Assembly (NCBI RefSeq): GCF_014925405.1
Contig: NZ_AQHJ01000022.1
Location: forward strand, 124,001 to 188,000
Direction: 5' to 3'
Length of the DNA stretch: 64,000 bases
From: Pseudoalteromonas ulvae UL12
Lineage (GTDB): Bacteria > Pseudomonadota > Gammaproteobacteria > Enterobacterales > Alteromonadaceae
A program made the translations under genes and the position numbers. Shown piece after piece: positions 1 through 8,842 of this stretch. The notes beneath the pieces are model-generated. The model made no database searches. It saw nothing but the letters and a program-made list of their open reading frames with translations, and was not told the DNA's origin. Position 1 is the first letter of the stretch, and each line of letters begins with the position of its first letter.

Positions 1-2310
1 ATAAGCTGCACGAGCAGTAAACATTTCGTTCTCGTAGTAACCAGTTAAGTTGTAAGCATTACGTGACGAACCTGGAAGACGGATTTTATCGCCATCATCT
101 GTTTCACCTGTTGCATCAACATACGTGTAGTTGAACAACATACCAAAACCGTTGCCGAAGTTTGTTTGGAACTGGAATTCAGCACCTTCAATTTTACCAC
201 CACGACCTTGGTCAGGAACACTTACTTCATAACGACCAGGTACTGGTACATCTGTTAAATCTTCAATGATTTTCTTAGTCGAAATGAACGATGCAATGTC
301 TTTATTAAAGATTGCGAACGACACTAAAGATGATTCGTTGTAGTACCACTCTAAACCGATATCCATTTGGTTAGCGCGGAACGGTTCGATCGCAGGGTTA
401 CCACGAGACGCTTGTAAACGACCACTTTCTGGTGGAGTTTGTGGTAAGCCTTTATAACCTGGAGTTAACTGGCTATAGCCTGCACGCGTCATTACTTTCG
501 CAGCAGATACACGTAAAATCATGTCTTCGCTGATGTCTAATGCCGCATTGAAGCTTGGTAACCAATCACTATAATTACCTTCGAATACGTCTTTACCTGT
601 TAGGTTACCGTTATAAGCTGAACCTTCAGTGTCAGTTTGTACATAACGAAGACCTAAGTTACCGCGGTAGCTATCGCCACTGAAGTTACCTTGAGCATAC
701 ATTGCAAACACATCTTCTTTAACGCTACCCCAGTTACCTTCTTGGAAATCCCAAGCTGTAGTTGCGTTGTTTAGCGCATTCCAATACGCTTTGCCATCAA
801 GCTTAACGTAAGAAGTTGGTGTGCCACCGGTTACAACTTCACCGAAGTCAGATAAGTAACCATCTGAAAGATCGCCAATGTTATTAAAGTTTAACTGTGA
901 TGCATCAATTGTTGCACCATAAGCTGCGTTTGAGAATTCATGTGAACGAACTTTTAAACCAGCTTCAAATTGAGTGATTGCACCCCAATCAACATCAAGG
1001 TCTAAATCAACTTGTGCATACACTTCTTCATCTTCTAATTCTGTACGAGCTAGAGAATGACCTTGGAAGGCCTGCCAAGAAGGATCACGTAAATCAACAC
1101 CATTTGGTATCATGATCATGCTGTTAGCTAGGTCCATGTTCACATCAACAGTAATACCTGTAGAAGCATTAACAGGTTGACCCCATAAACCATTAGCGTT
1201 ACCACCATTACCACCGTCTGCCCACGTTTTACCGATAGCACCAGATAGCTTATATGTATCACCTTGGTATGAAGCTTGAAGGTCGATGACGTTACTTGTC
1301 ATGACAGCATTACGTGTATTGGTATCTTGTGCTAACCAACCTGCATCATTTACAGTACCAACTAGAGGTAAACCATTAGGCGCTGTACGACCAGAAACGT
1401 TAGTCATCGTGTCGCCGTTAGCACCAATTGTTAAAAAGTTTTGGTTTGTATTGAAAGCATCTAGCTCTGTACGAAGATAATGAAGCGTGAAATCTAAATC
1501 ATCTGATGGTGCAAACTGCATAGTTAGGTCAAGAGCAGTTCTTTCACGGTCTTGATCAAAACCAGCAATACCTGAAGCTGACCATGATTCTTCCCAGTAG
1601 TTTTCAGACTTACGACCACGACCAATTTGCTCTAGTTGAGAGCCCATTGCCATGATACCGAATGTCTCATCTTCATTTTTCCAGCTACCAAGAACCGTCG
1701 CGCCGAAACCATTGTCGTCGCTTAATGAATTTGTATTTGCTTCTACAGATGCATAAACAGTAAGAGAATCAAGTTCTAAAGGCTTGCGAGTACGCATAAC
1801 AACTGTACCACCCACACCACCTTCGTCTAAAGATGCAACAGGAGATTTGTAAACTTCAAGACCAGCAATCATTTCTGAAGGCAAAAGGTCCATATTGAAG
1901 CTACGCTTGTTTGCACCTTGAGAGAACCAAGCTGTAGAAGCTACAAATTGGCCATTTAATTGAACTTGAGTTAGCGTTGGATCAACACCACGAATTGATA
2001 CTTCAGCACCTTCACCTACGAAACCGCGGTTGATAGATACACCAGCAACACGTTGAAGTGATTCAGCAATATTTTTGTCTGGGAATTTACCAATATCTTC
2101 TGCTGAAATTGAATCAACAACAGCATTGGCAAAACGCTTAGTATTAACAGCCGCTTCTAAAGAGCGACGAATACCGCGTACTTCAATGACTTCAACATCT
2201 TCTTGAACTTTGGCTTCTTCAGCCGCATAAACAGTACCAGTAAAACCTGCAGTCATCACAAGACCGATGTTTACTGCTAATAAGCTTTTTTTGAAATTTT
2301 TAGCTAACAC
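1..2310 (-). CDS. TonB-dependent receptor (N-terminal 770 residues, cut by window edge)
   Basis: Outer-membrane TonB-dependent receptor that would import a substrate using TonB energy. The reading frame is open from a GTG at 2308-2310 to the window edge. An AAGGGG ribosome site lies just upstream of the GTG. The start gives a signal peptide of about 29 residues ending in Tyr-Ala-Ala, then a plug domain with RGIRRSLEAAV and SAEDIGKFPD, and the beginning of a long beta-barrel rich in aromatic and Asn/Gly strands. These plug motifs are typical of the Xanthomonas/Caulobacter-type receptor family (TIGR01782) often tied to carbohydrate uptake. A LacI-type operator lies about 55 bases upstream, and the same operator sits next to pgi and the lacI-family gene, so sugar-responsive control is likely. 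The exact substrate is not visible. The C-terminus is outside the window. Confidence 0.93.
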   Translation of the reverse strand, partial: MLAKNFKKSLLAVNIGLVMTAGFTGTVYAAEEAKVQEDVEVIEVRGIRRSLEAAVNTKRFANAVVDSISAEDIGKFPDKNIAESLQRVAGVSINRGFVGEGAEVSIRGVDPTLTQVQLNGQFVASTAWFSQGANKRSFNMDLLPSEMIAGLEVYKSPVASLDEGGVGGTVVMRTRKPLELDSLTVYASVEANTNSLSDDNGFGATVLGSWKNEDETFGIMAMGSQLEQIGRGRKSENYWEESWSASGIAGFDQDRERTALDLTMQFAPSDDLDFTLHYLRTELDAFNTNQNFLTIGANGDTMTNVSGRTAPNGLPLVGTVNDAGWLAQDTNTRNAVMTSNVIDLQASYQGDTYKLSGAIGKTWADGGNGGNANGLWGQPVNASTGITVDVNMDLANSMIMIPNGVDLRDPSWQAFQGHSLARTELEDEEVYAQVDLDLDVDWGAITQFEAGLKVRSHEFSNAAYGATIDASQLNFNNIGDLSDGYLSDFGEVVTGGTPTSYVKLDGKAYWNALNNATTAWDFQEGNWGSVKEDVFAMYAQGNFSGDSYRGNLGLRYVQTDTEGSAYNGNLTGKDVFEGNYSDWLPSFNAALDISEDMILRVSAAKVMTRAGYSQLTPGYKGLPQTPPESGRLQASRGNPAIEPFRANQMDIGLEWYYNESSLVSFAIFNKDIASFISTKKIIEDLTDVPVPGRYEVSVPDQGRGGKIEGAEFQFQTNFGNGFGMLFNYTYVDATGETDDGDKIRLPGSSRNAYNLTGYYENEMFTARAAY

Positions 2311-2365
2311 AGGATTCCCCTTGAATCAATTTTGTTGGTTTTTTATATCACTTCTGCCCAGTGAT

Positions 2366-2383
2366 GATGACAACGCTGTCATC
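2366..2383. promoter_or_regulatory. LacI-family operator upstream of the TonB receptor
   Basis: Near-perfect palindrome with core TGACAACGCTGTCA at 2368-2381, flanked by GA/TC. It lies about 55 bases upstream of the receptor start codon. The identical core occurs at 7473-7486 beside the lacI-family gene, so that regulator is the probable ligand. Binding is inferred. Confidence 0.75.
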
Positions 2384-2822
2384 TAGTAACAAACCATACA
2401 CGCAAAATTACAACTTCGCTACATTTTTTTTGCGTTTTTTGTACAAAAAAACAGTTTGACACTGATTTAAAATACAAAAAATTAACATAGAAACATGCTC
2501 GTTGCATTCTGCCCCTTTGCGGTTCCAATAGTACCTAGCGTTACATAGGAATGTAAAGATATAAGCGGTGAGATACCTAGGTTCAAAAGTGTAACCAAAT
2601 TTATCGAAGAAAATAACAGCAGAAAATAGCATTTAAAATCAATACCTAAGCGATTTTACGAAGAGTCGGATTGACTGGTTTGACCTTTAGACTGAACTAC
2701 GGTTCAAAGAAAAAGAACCGCATCAAGATAAGTGTATAAAACAAACTTGCAACGTGTTTATTCAAGGGGACCATAGAGCTGCTCTGTTTAAATTATCGGG
2801 CAGGATAAATAAACCATACTTT

Positions 2823-2870
2823 ACGGTAGAATACACAAATGACAGCGCTGTCATTTGTGTATTCTACCGT
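2823..2870. repeat. 48-bp perfect palindrome containing a LacI-type operator
   Basis: The two 24-base halves are exact reverse complements with no spacer, centred between 2846 and 2847. The middle is the operator core TGACAGCGCTGTCA. A T-run follows on the plus strand at 2873-2879, so it could also act as a terminator hairpin in that direction. No credible gene lies between the TonB receptor promoter and the pgl terminator (2311-2987), so its target is unclear. Confidence 0.9.
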
Positions 2871-2987
2871 GCCTTTTTTAAAAAAGCCAACATATTTAAA
2901 GTCGATTTAATAGAATTTCTTGTCATTAATACTCCATCACTTCCTTTTTTACTGTGATGACTCTCAAACAACAAAGTGGACTCAATA

Positions 2988-3014
2988 AAAAAAGCACCTT
3001 TCGGTGCTTTTTTT
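2988..3014 (-). terminator. Intrinsic terminator after pgl
   Basis: Stem AGCACC/GGTGCT with a four-base loop and A and T runs on either side, lying 22 bases past the pgl stop. It could work in both directions. Confidence 0.9.
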
Positions 3015-3036
3015 ATTCATCTTTTAAACACAATAA

Positions 3037-3744
3037 TTAAGGTGCCCAATACACCTCTACCGTAACATCTTCTTGTTGAAGTACGGCACTGACAGGCGTT
3101 TGAGCCACATCGAGGTTCTGTTTTGCTTTTCGATAAACAGCTAGCTTTTCTTGGCCACTGATCAACAACTTAATCACTTTAGAATTAAGAATACCGCTTA
3201 AGCTAAGCGTCATTCTTTCAGTAATGTCCCCTGTTACTTCGCTTTTATGTGCATTGATTGCACAGACGAGCTGTTTAGTCGTCAAGCCATGCTCCAAACC
3301 CGTTGCATGAGGAAATAACGATGCCGTATGGCCATCTGGTCCCATGCCTAGAATCGTCACATCAAAAGGTTGCTTAAGTGTTTGATAAGCTGCTTCACAT
3401 TCAACCACACCCGCTTGAGCTGAGTCTGAGGCATTTTTCATAGTCACGAAATTCGCATCTTTAGCGTGACCTTGAAGCAAAGTTTGCTTAATAAACGTTT
3501 CATTACTCTTTTCATGCTGAGCATCTACCCATCGTTCATCGACCATCGCGACATCAATTTTATGCCATGGTAATGCTAAACCTGATAAATGTTTATAAGC
3601 CGGTGCCGGTGAAGAACCACCTGAAACAAGCAATGTTGCACGGCCGCCAGCCTCAATTCCTGAAGTTAATGCGACTTCAAGCGATGTAGATAGCTCGGCA
3701 TTTAACGCTTCTTTTGATTCAAAAAATTTTTCAATAATTGGCAT
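3037..3744 (-). CDS. pgl: 6-phosphogluconolactonase
   Basis: Hydrolyses 6-phosphogluconolactone to 6-phosphogluconate, the second step of the oxidative pentose phosphate and Entner-Doudoroff routes, in the cytoplasm. The protein is 235 residues in the NagB/Pgl fold. It shows the phosphate-loop LVSGGSSP near residue 40, DERWV near 70 and the family motif GMGPDGHTASLFP near 135. The ATG at 3742-3744 is chosen because it follows the zwf stop by one base and places MPIIEKFF at the N-terminus, as in relatives. A frame seven codons longer would overlap zwf. It is the second gene of a zwf-pgl operon and is followed by a clear terminator. Confidence 0.96.
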   Translation of the reverse strand: MPIIEKFFESKEALNAELSTSLEVALTSGIEAGGRATLLVSGGSSPAPAYKHLSGLALPWHKIDVAMVDERWVDAQHEKSNETFIKQTLLQGHAKDANFVTMKNASDSAQAGVVECEAAYQTLKQPFDVTILGMGPDGHTASLFPHATGLEHGLTTKQLVCAINAHKSEVTGDITERMTLSLSGILNSKVIKLLISGQEKLAVYRKAKQNLDVAQTPVSAVLQQEDVTVEVYWAP

Positions 3745-3745
3745 G

Positions 3746-5215
3746 TTAATCTTCGTCCCCGGCATTAAACCATGTGTGATTGTTTTCTGCTAACAGCTCA
3801 TCCGCATCAACGGGGCCCCAAGAACCGGCACGATATAAAGCAGGTGTGCCTGCTTGTTGCCAATGTTCAATTATCGGATCAATCCACTTCCATGCTTGGC
3901 GAACTTCATCACGGTGGATAAATAATGCGGGGTTATTCGCTGCAGCATCGAGCATCAAACGCTTATAGGCATCACCTTGGTAACCATTTTTGTAATCTTC
4001 AGCCAGCTCGATATTTAAAGTAACAGGCTCAAGTTCCATTTCTAATTTATCCAAACGCTTTGACATTAAGGTCAACTGAATGCTTTCTTCAGGTTGTAAT
4101 TGAATAATTAACCGATTCGGTTGGATAGCGCCAACATTTTGCTCATACACATTATGTGACACACCTTTGTATTCAACTACAATTTCAGCGCAACGCTTTT
4201 TAAGGCGTTTACCTGTACGCAAGTAAAATGGCACACCTGACCAACGCCAGTTATCAATATGCGCTCTAATAGCTACAAATGTTTCTGTGATTGAATTATC
4301 ACCGAGTTCTTCTAAGTAGCCTGGTACAACCTTGCCATTGAGCGTGCCTGGCACATATTGCCCTCTGACAATATTCTCTGACACAGCTTTGCCAACTAGA
4401 GGTCGTAATGCTTCTAAAACTTTAAGCTTTTCTGTGCGAATGCTGTTTGCATTAAGTTTATGCGGTGACTCCATCGCCACTAAGCATAATAACTGCAACA
4501 AGTGATTTTGAACCATGTCTCGAAGTGCACCCGCTTTGTCGTAAAAGCCTGCGCGCGTTTCAAGACCCACGGTTTCAGAAATACTGATTTGAATATTGTC
4601 GATTGATTTTGCATCCCACAAATTTTCAAACAAAGCGTTTGAAAAACGAAGCGCCATCAAGTTTTGAACGGTTTCTTTACCTAAATAATGGTCAATACGA
4701 AAGATTTGCTCTTCTTTAAAGAATAACGCCACTTGCGAGTTGATTTCTTCAGCAGACGCGCCGCAGTAGCCAATCGGCTTTTCAACAACAACCCGCGAAG
4801 TCTCAGTAATGAGTTCCATTTGTGACAATAGCTCACAACAGCGGCCATACACTGCAGGAGGAAGAGAGAGATAAAATACACGAGAGCGATCCGCTTCAAC
4901 TGACTCAAGGCGCTCTTTTAACACTGTCCAGTTTTCATCTATTTCTGTGACGTTTATCGCGATTGGTTCAATAAACTCAGCAAATGCTGCCCAATCTTTT
5001 TTATTGTATTCGCCTTTACTGAGGTGAGCTTGTAATCCTTGATTGACTTTTTCGATGAATTCTTCGCGATTTGCTAATTCTCTGACCGTTGGCATGATGC
5101 GGCTACCTGCTGGCAAATTGCCTTCCTGATATGCGCGGTACCATGCAGGAAGCAATTTACGTAGCGATAAATCACCACCGCCACCAAAAATAACAATATC
5201 AAATGGGTTTAGCAT
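3746..5215 (-). CDS. zwf: Glucose-6-phosphate 1-dehydrogenase
   Basis: Oxidises glucose 6-phosphate to 6-phosphogluconolactone with NAD(P)+. The 489 residues match the usual length. The N-terminal nucleotide-binding stretch reads VIFGGGGDLSLRKLLP; Gly-Gly-Gly-Gly replaces the more common Gly-Ala-(S/T)-Gly, which keeps the GxxGDL pattern. The active-site signature RIDHYLGKE is intact near residue 175. It heads the zwf-pgl pair, with one base between the genes. Its upstream region (5216-5450) shows no LacI-type operator, unlike pgi. Identification is secure from the family motifs. Confidence 0.97.
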   Translation of the reverse strand: MLNPFDIVIFGGGGDLSLRKLLPAWYRAYQEGNLPAGSRIMPTVRELANREEFIEKVNQGLQAHLSKGEYNKKDWAAFAEFIEPIAINVTEIDENWTVLKERLESVEADRSRVFYLSLPPAVYGRCCELLSQMELITETSRVVVEKPIGYCGASAEEINSQVALFFKEEQIFRIDHYLGKETVQNLMALRFSNALFENLWDAKSIDNIQISISETVGLETRAGFYDKAGALRDMVQNHLLQLLCLVAMESPHKLNANSIRTEKLKVLEALRPLVGKAVSENIVRGQYVPGTLNGKVVPGYLEELGDNSITETFVAIRAHIDNWRWSGVPFYLRTGKRLKKRCAEIVVEYKGVSHNVYEQNVGAIQPNRLIIQLQPEESIQLTLMSKRLDKLEMELEPVTLNIELAEDYKNGYQGDAYKRLMLDAAANNPALFIHRDEVRQAWKWIDPIIEHWQQAGTPALYRAGSWGPVDADELLAENNHTWFNAGDED

Positions 5216-5449
5216 AGTTAAATCTCTTTTGTTGGGAGCGAGAGCTCTATATCAATGGCACTGTATGTACATGAACAAGTGCTGAGGATTATAGTATCTT
5301 TTTATTGGGTAATTGTTTGGTTAAATTACCGTTTATTTCGCTGCTTTTATATGAATTCGTATGCAGCTGCCATTATTTAAGTGAGTAAATATGCCTGAAG
5401 CAGCGTATGGAGGCAATTAAAACGAGTGCTTTAATTCATTTTTAGGATA

Positions 5450-5616
5450 AGGGGCTCAGAGTTTGCAACCCTCTCACAAATTGCAAACCCTAAAGTCACC
5501 CGCGCTACCCGTTCAAAGGTTCGTTTACCACGGTATAGATAATGAGTCTTAGAGACGCTGTAATCCCTCTCACAAAATTACAGGTCCTAAGTACTCAGCG
5601 CTACCCGTTCAAAGGT
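5450..5616 (-). repeat. Two copies of a structured intergenic repeat downstream of pgi
   Basis: Copies at about 5450-5519 and 5543-5616 each contain a hairpin next to a conserved box (minus strand GAACGGGTAGCGC). Stem sequences differ but stay complementary: 5461-5468 pairs with 5481-5488, and 5558-5564 with 5577-5583. The second copy adds three outer stem segments (5544-5547/5593-5596, 5548-5552/5587-5591, 5554-5556/5584-5586). The 12-base loop (CCCTCTCACAAA, plus strand) is identical in both. A third, shorter relative forms the pgi terminator at 5628-5697. Function unknown. Confidence 0.7.
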
Positions 5617-5627
5617 ATTCAGTTTAA

Positions 5628-5676
5628 CAAAAAAGGCTCTCTGAGATTGCTTGTCTCACATCAAGCAACCTCAGAG
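5628..5676 (-). terminator. pgi terminator, third copy of the structured repeat
   Basis: On the minus strand CTCTGAG and TTGCTTG pair with their complements around an 8-base loop, and six Ts follow (5629-5634 region). It lies 43 bases after the pgi stop. The flanking box AGTAGCGCTGG links it to the two repeats further downstream. Confidence 0.8.
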
Positions 5677-5718
5677 GACGCCAGCGCTACTGGTTCGGAG
5701 CAATCTTGCTCACTAGAA

Positions 5719-7362
5719 TTAAGCTCTTTTTTGTTTAAAGTAGTTTATTAAATTATTGGTTGAACTGTCGTGTTCATCTGTCAAATCATGATTAGCTAGT
5801 TGCGCTTCAATATTCGATGCTAAGCCTTTACCTAATTCGACACCCCATTGATCAAATGAGCAAATCTCTAACAAAATGCCTTGGCAAAATATTTTATGTT
5901 CGTATAACGCAACCAATCGTCCGACGGCACGAGCATCTATTTTGTCCAATAAAATCGAGGTTGTTGGACGATTTCCTTGATGAACTTTATGCTTAACTAA
6001 TTCACTAATACGTGCTTCTGAGACACCTTTACTCTTTAAATCTGCTGTAATTGTGTCTTCATTCACTCCATCCATCAGCGCTTGAGTTTGCGCAAAGAAA
6101 TTAGACATTAGCACTTGATGATGCTGCCCTACGTCAATGCTTGGCGTTACAGAGCCAATAAAATCAGCCGGAACAATGGTGGTCCCTTGATGCAAATACT
6201 GATAAAACGCATGCTGACCGTTAATGCCCGTCATACCCCAAATCAGCGGTACCGTTGTGTAATTGACCGACTCACCGGAAAAGGTCACTGATTTACCATT
6301 ACTTTCCATTTCTGCTTGTTGTAAATAAGCAGGAAGCATATGCATGGTCTGATCGTAAGGTAAAATAGCTTGCGCATCAGCGCCTAAAAAGCTGGTATTC
6401 CAAACACTGAGTAAGGCCATTATCACCGGAATGTTATGCTCAAAGTCCGCGGTTAAAAAATGCTGATCAATCTCATGCGCGCCCGCGAGTAATTCTTCAA
6501 ATATTTCAAAACCTAAATACAGCGCAATTGGCAGACCAATCGCTGACCACATTGAAAAACGACCGCCAACCCAATCCCACATCGCAAACACATTGTCACT
6601 ATCAATACCAAAATCAGCGGTTTTGGCCAGATTAGAGCTCACAGCGACAAAATGTTTGGCCACAGCGCCTTGTGCAGTTGTTGCTTTATTCAACCATGCC
6701 AGTGCAGTTTTTGCATTGGTCATCGTTTCAGATGTAGTAAACGTTTTAGATGACACCACAAACAGTGTCGTGGCAGGGTCAAGCTGCGCTAATACTTGGT
6801 GGATCTGAACCCCATCGGCATTAGAGACATAATGAATATTAAGGGTGTCATCTGCGTAAGTTTTAAGCGCCTCGGTCGCCATTTGAGGGCCCAAATTTGA
6901 GCCGCCGACCCCAATGCTCACCACATTTTTGATTGCCTGACCATCAAAGCCAAGCCACTGTCCTGAACGCACACGCGCCACAAACGCTTTTATTTTAGCC
7001 AGCTCTTGATGAACTCCTTGATTGACATCTTCGCCGTCTAAAAACAAAGGTGTGCCAGCAGGTTGACGAAGCGCAACATGAAGGACAGCACGGTCTTCAG
7101 TAATATTAATTTTTTCACCCGCAAACATCTTATCGCGCCATTGGCGTAAATCAGTTTGCTCTGCTAGATTCAACAACTGCGTAAATACATCTTGAGTCAG
7201 GCGCTGTTTTGAGTAATCGAACAACACACCATCAATCGCAACAGAGAATTGATTAAAACGTTGAGGATCACTGGCAAACATTTGCTTTAAATGCAGGTTT
7301 TTAACTTGCTCGGCTGATGTTTGTAGTGCTTGCCATGCAGGCAAAACAGAACGGCTACTCAT
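5719..7362 (-). CDS. pgi: Glucose-6-phosphate isomerase
   Basis: Interconverts glucose 6-phosphate and fructose 6-phosphate in the cytoplasm. The 547 residues match bacterial Pgi. Visible are the SIS-fold phosphate-binding stretch VSIGVGGSNLGP near residue 150, VVSSKTFTTSET near 205, and the C-terminal catalytic block with SFDQWGVELGKGLA near 505. The gene is divergent from the lacI-family regulator, and two operator palindromes lie in the shared 352-bp intergenic region. That suggests sugar-responsive control of pgi together with the TonB receptor at the left edge. zwf-pgl lie downstream but are separated by 500 bp holding a terminator and structured repeats. Confidence 0.97.
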   Translation of the reverse strand: MSSRSVLPAWQALQTSAEQVKNLHLKQMFASDPQRFNQFSVAIDGVLFDYSKQRLTQDVFTQLLNLAEQTDLRQWRDKMFAGEKINITEDRAVLHVALRQPAGTPLFLDGEDVNQGVHQELAKIKAFVARVRSGQWLGFDGQAIKNVVSIGVGGSNLGPQMATEALKTYADDTLNIHYVSNADGVQIHQVLAQLDPATTLFVVSSKTFTTSETMTNAKTALAWLNKATTAQGAVAKHFVAVSSNLAKTADFGIDSDNVFAMWDWVGGRFSMWSAIGLPIALYLGFEIFEELLAGAHEIDQHFLTADFEHNIPVIMALLSVWNTSFLGADAQAILPYDQTMHMLPAYLQQAEMESNGKSVTFSGESVNYTTVPLIWGMTGINGQHAFYQYLHQGTTIVPADFIGSVTPSIDVGQHHQVLMSNFFAQTQALMDGVNEDTITADLKSKGVSEARISELVKHKVHQGNRPTTSILLDKIDARAVGRLVALYEHKIFCQGILLEICSFDQWGVELGKGLASNIEAQLANHDLTDEHDSSTNNLINYFKQKRA

Positions 7363-7472
7363 AATGCTTCCTTTATCGCTAAATCTAAACGTTGTTAAAT
7401 CTAACTAAATTTTGTTCTAACACGTCAAATAATGAACATGTTTAATGTATAGAAGTTAACAATAAGTAAAAA

Positions 7473-7486
7473 TGACAACGCTGTCA
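7473..7486. promoter_or_regulatory. LacI-family operator 1 between pgi and the regulator
   Basis: Palindromic core TGACAACGCTGTCA, identical to the site upstream of the TonB receptor. It lies in the divergent pgi/lacI-family promoter region. Confidence 0.78.
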
Positions 7487-7505
7487 ATAAGTCAAATAAA
7501 CTTTT

Positions 7506-7519
7506 TGACACCGTTGTCA
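7506..7519. promoter_or_regulatory. LacI-family operator 2 between pgi and the regulator
   Basis: TGACACCGTTGTCA differs from operator 1 at two positions and its centre is 33 bp away, about three helical turns. This spacing would suit cooperative binding. A probable autoregulatory site. Confidence 0.72.
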
Positions 7520-7714
7520 TGTTTAATAAACGAAATATTTTCTGCTATCTTGCATAGAAGTTAGATAAACTAAGCAAAATCAATCGGGATGCTAAGTTAA
7601 AAATTTCAAGAAGAAATATTTCAATGTAAACTCATTGCCGATAAATCTTTGGCTTTATGCGCTTTTGCTGACAAGTAAGGTATGTTTCGCTCACAACGAA
7701 AATAAAATAATAAT

Positions 7715-8737
7715 ATGAAAGTAACAATAAATGACGTCGCTAAACTTGCCGGCGTATCAATGAAAACCGTATCACGTGTGATGAACAATGAGCCATCAGT
7801 GCGTAAAAAAACCTACGACATAGTGATGGAAGCGGTAAACGAATTAAAATATCAGCCTAACCTTGCAGCACGAAGTTTAGCTGGAACAAAGTCATTCACC
7901 ATAGGTTTAGTTTATGATAACCCCAATGCCTACTATGTTTTAGACATGCAAAAAGGCATTTTGTCTCGCTGTAAAGAAGAAGGCTATGAACTCCTTATTC
8001 ATCCGTGCTCAGGCAGTGATGATATGATGCTTGAGGAGTTAGCAACTATGGTAAAACGAGCGCGTATTTCAGGCTTGATTTTAACCCCACCTTTATCTGA
8101 ACGCCCTGATGTAATTGAAATGCTCGATCAACTCAGTGTTAATTATGTTCGTATTTTGTCAGGTTGTGAAAGCTCTTCAGAGCAAACAGACTGCATCTAC
8201 GTAAATGACCGTGATGCCAGTTTTGCCATTACGGAGCACCTTATTTCACTTGGCCATCAACACATTGCTTTTTTATCTGGTGATAAAGAGCATAAATCGA
8301 CTTTAGAACGATTGGCAGGCTATAAAGAAGCCCTCAGTAAAAATGGCATAGCCGTTGATGAGTCGTTGGTTATTGATGGTCAATATTCATTCGAATCTGG
8401 GGTGACAAATGCCAAACAATTACTGGCAGACAATAAAGACGTCAGTGCAATTTTTGCATGTAACGATGAAATCGCTGCGGGGGCACTTTTTGCTGCTCGT
8501 TTAATGTCCATAAAAATCCCTCAGCAGCTGTCGATTGCAGGATTTGAGGATAACCCATTTTCTCGTCAAACATGGCCAAAACTGACCACCGCACATCAAT
8601 CTATTGATACCATTGCCCAACATGCAGCCAAACTGCTGTTTGCAAAAACACGTGGCACCCGTAATCAAGACAAAGATCTTCGAAAAATGTTTACTCCTGA
8701 GCTTGTTGTCCGAGATAGCACTGGGGCACAAGAGTAA
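7715..8737 (+). CDS. LacI-family transcriptional regulator of sugar metabolism
   Basis: A 340-residue DNA-binding repressor or activator. The N-terminus has the standard LacI helix-turn-helix (TINDVAKLAGVSMKTVSRVMNN) and the hinge helix NLAARSLAG around residues 48-56. A periplasmic-binding-protein-like effector domain follows (FTIGLVYDNP near 65 and IFACNDEIAAGAL near 245). The divergent region carries two palindromes of the CG-centred kind that LacI proteins bind, and the same site precedes the TonB receptor. The likely regulon is therefore sugar uptake and pgi. No good ribosome site precedes the ATG (the leader is A-rich), but the start is fixed by the family N-terminus. The effector is not determinable. 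Confidence 0.93.
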   Translation: MKVTINDVAKLAGVSMKTVSRVMNNEPSVRKKTYDIVMEAVNELKYQPNLAARSLAGTKSFTIGLVYDNPNAYYVLDMQKGILSRCKEEGYELLIHPCSGSDDMMLEELATMVKRARISGLILTPPLSERPDVIEMLDQLSVNYVRILSGCESSSEQTDCIYVNDRDASFAITEHLISLGHQHIAFLSGDKEHKSTLERLAGYKEALSKNGIAVDESLVIDGQYSFESGVTNAKQLLADNKDVSAIFACNDEIAAGALFAARLMSIKIPQQLSIAGFEDNPFSRQTWPKLTTAHQSIDTIAQHAAKLLFAKTRGTRNQDKDLRKMFTPELVVRDSTGAQE

Positions 8738-8753
8738 CCCTTCATAATTAAAA

Positions 8754-8790
8754 ACAATCATGCCGATAAACTATCCATCGGCATGATTAT
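8754..8790. terminator. Terminator between convergent genes
   Basis: A 12-bp stem (AATCATGCCGAT and its complement, 9-base loop) lies between the convergent regulator and desulfurase-fusion genes. The T-run is on the minus strand, so it best serves the desulfurase fusion. Confidence 0.75.
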
Positions 8791-8842
8791 TCAATCAATT
8801 GTTATAAACTGACTGAGCTGTTATTTCATTAGAGCCAATTAT

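Noticed and set aside
2754..2957. 67-codon frame across the 48-bp palindrome
   Set aside because: Coding through a perfect palindrome is implausible here, and no ribosome site or family feature is visible.
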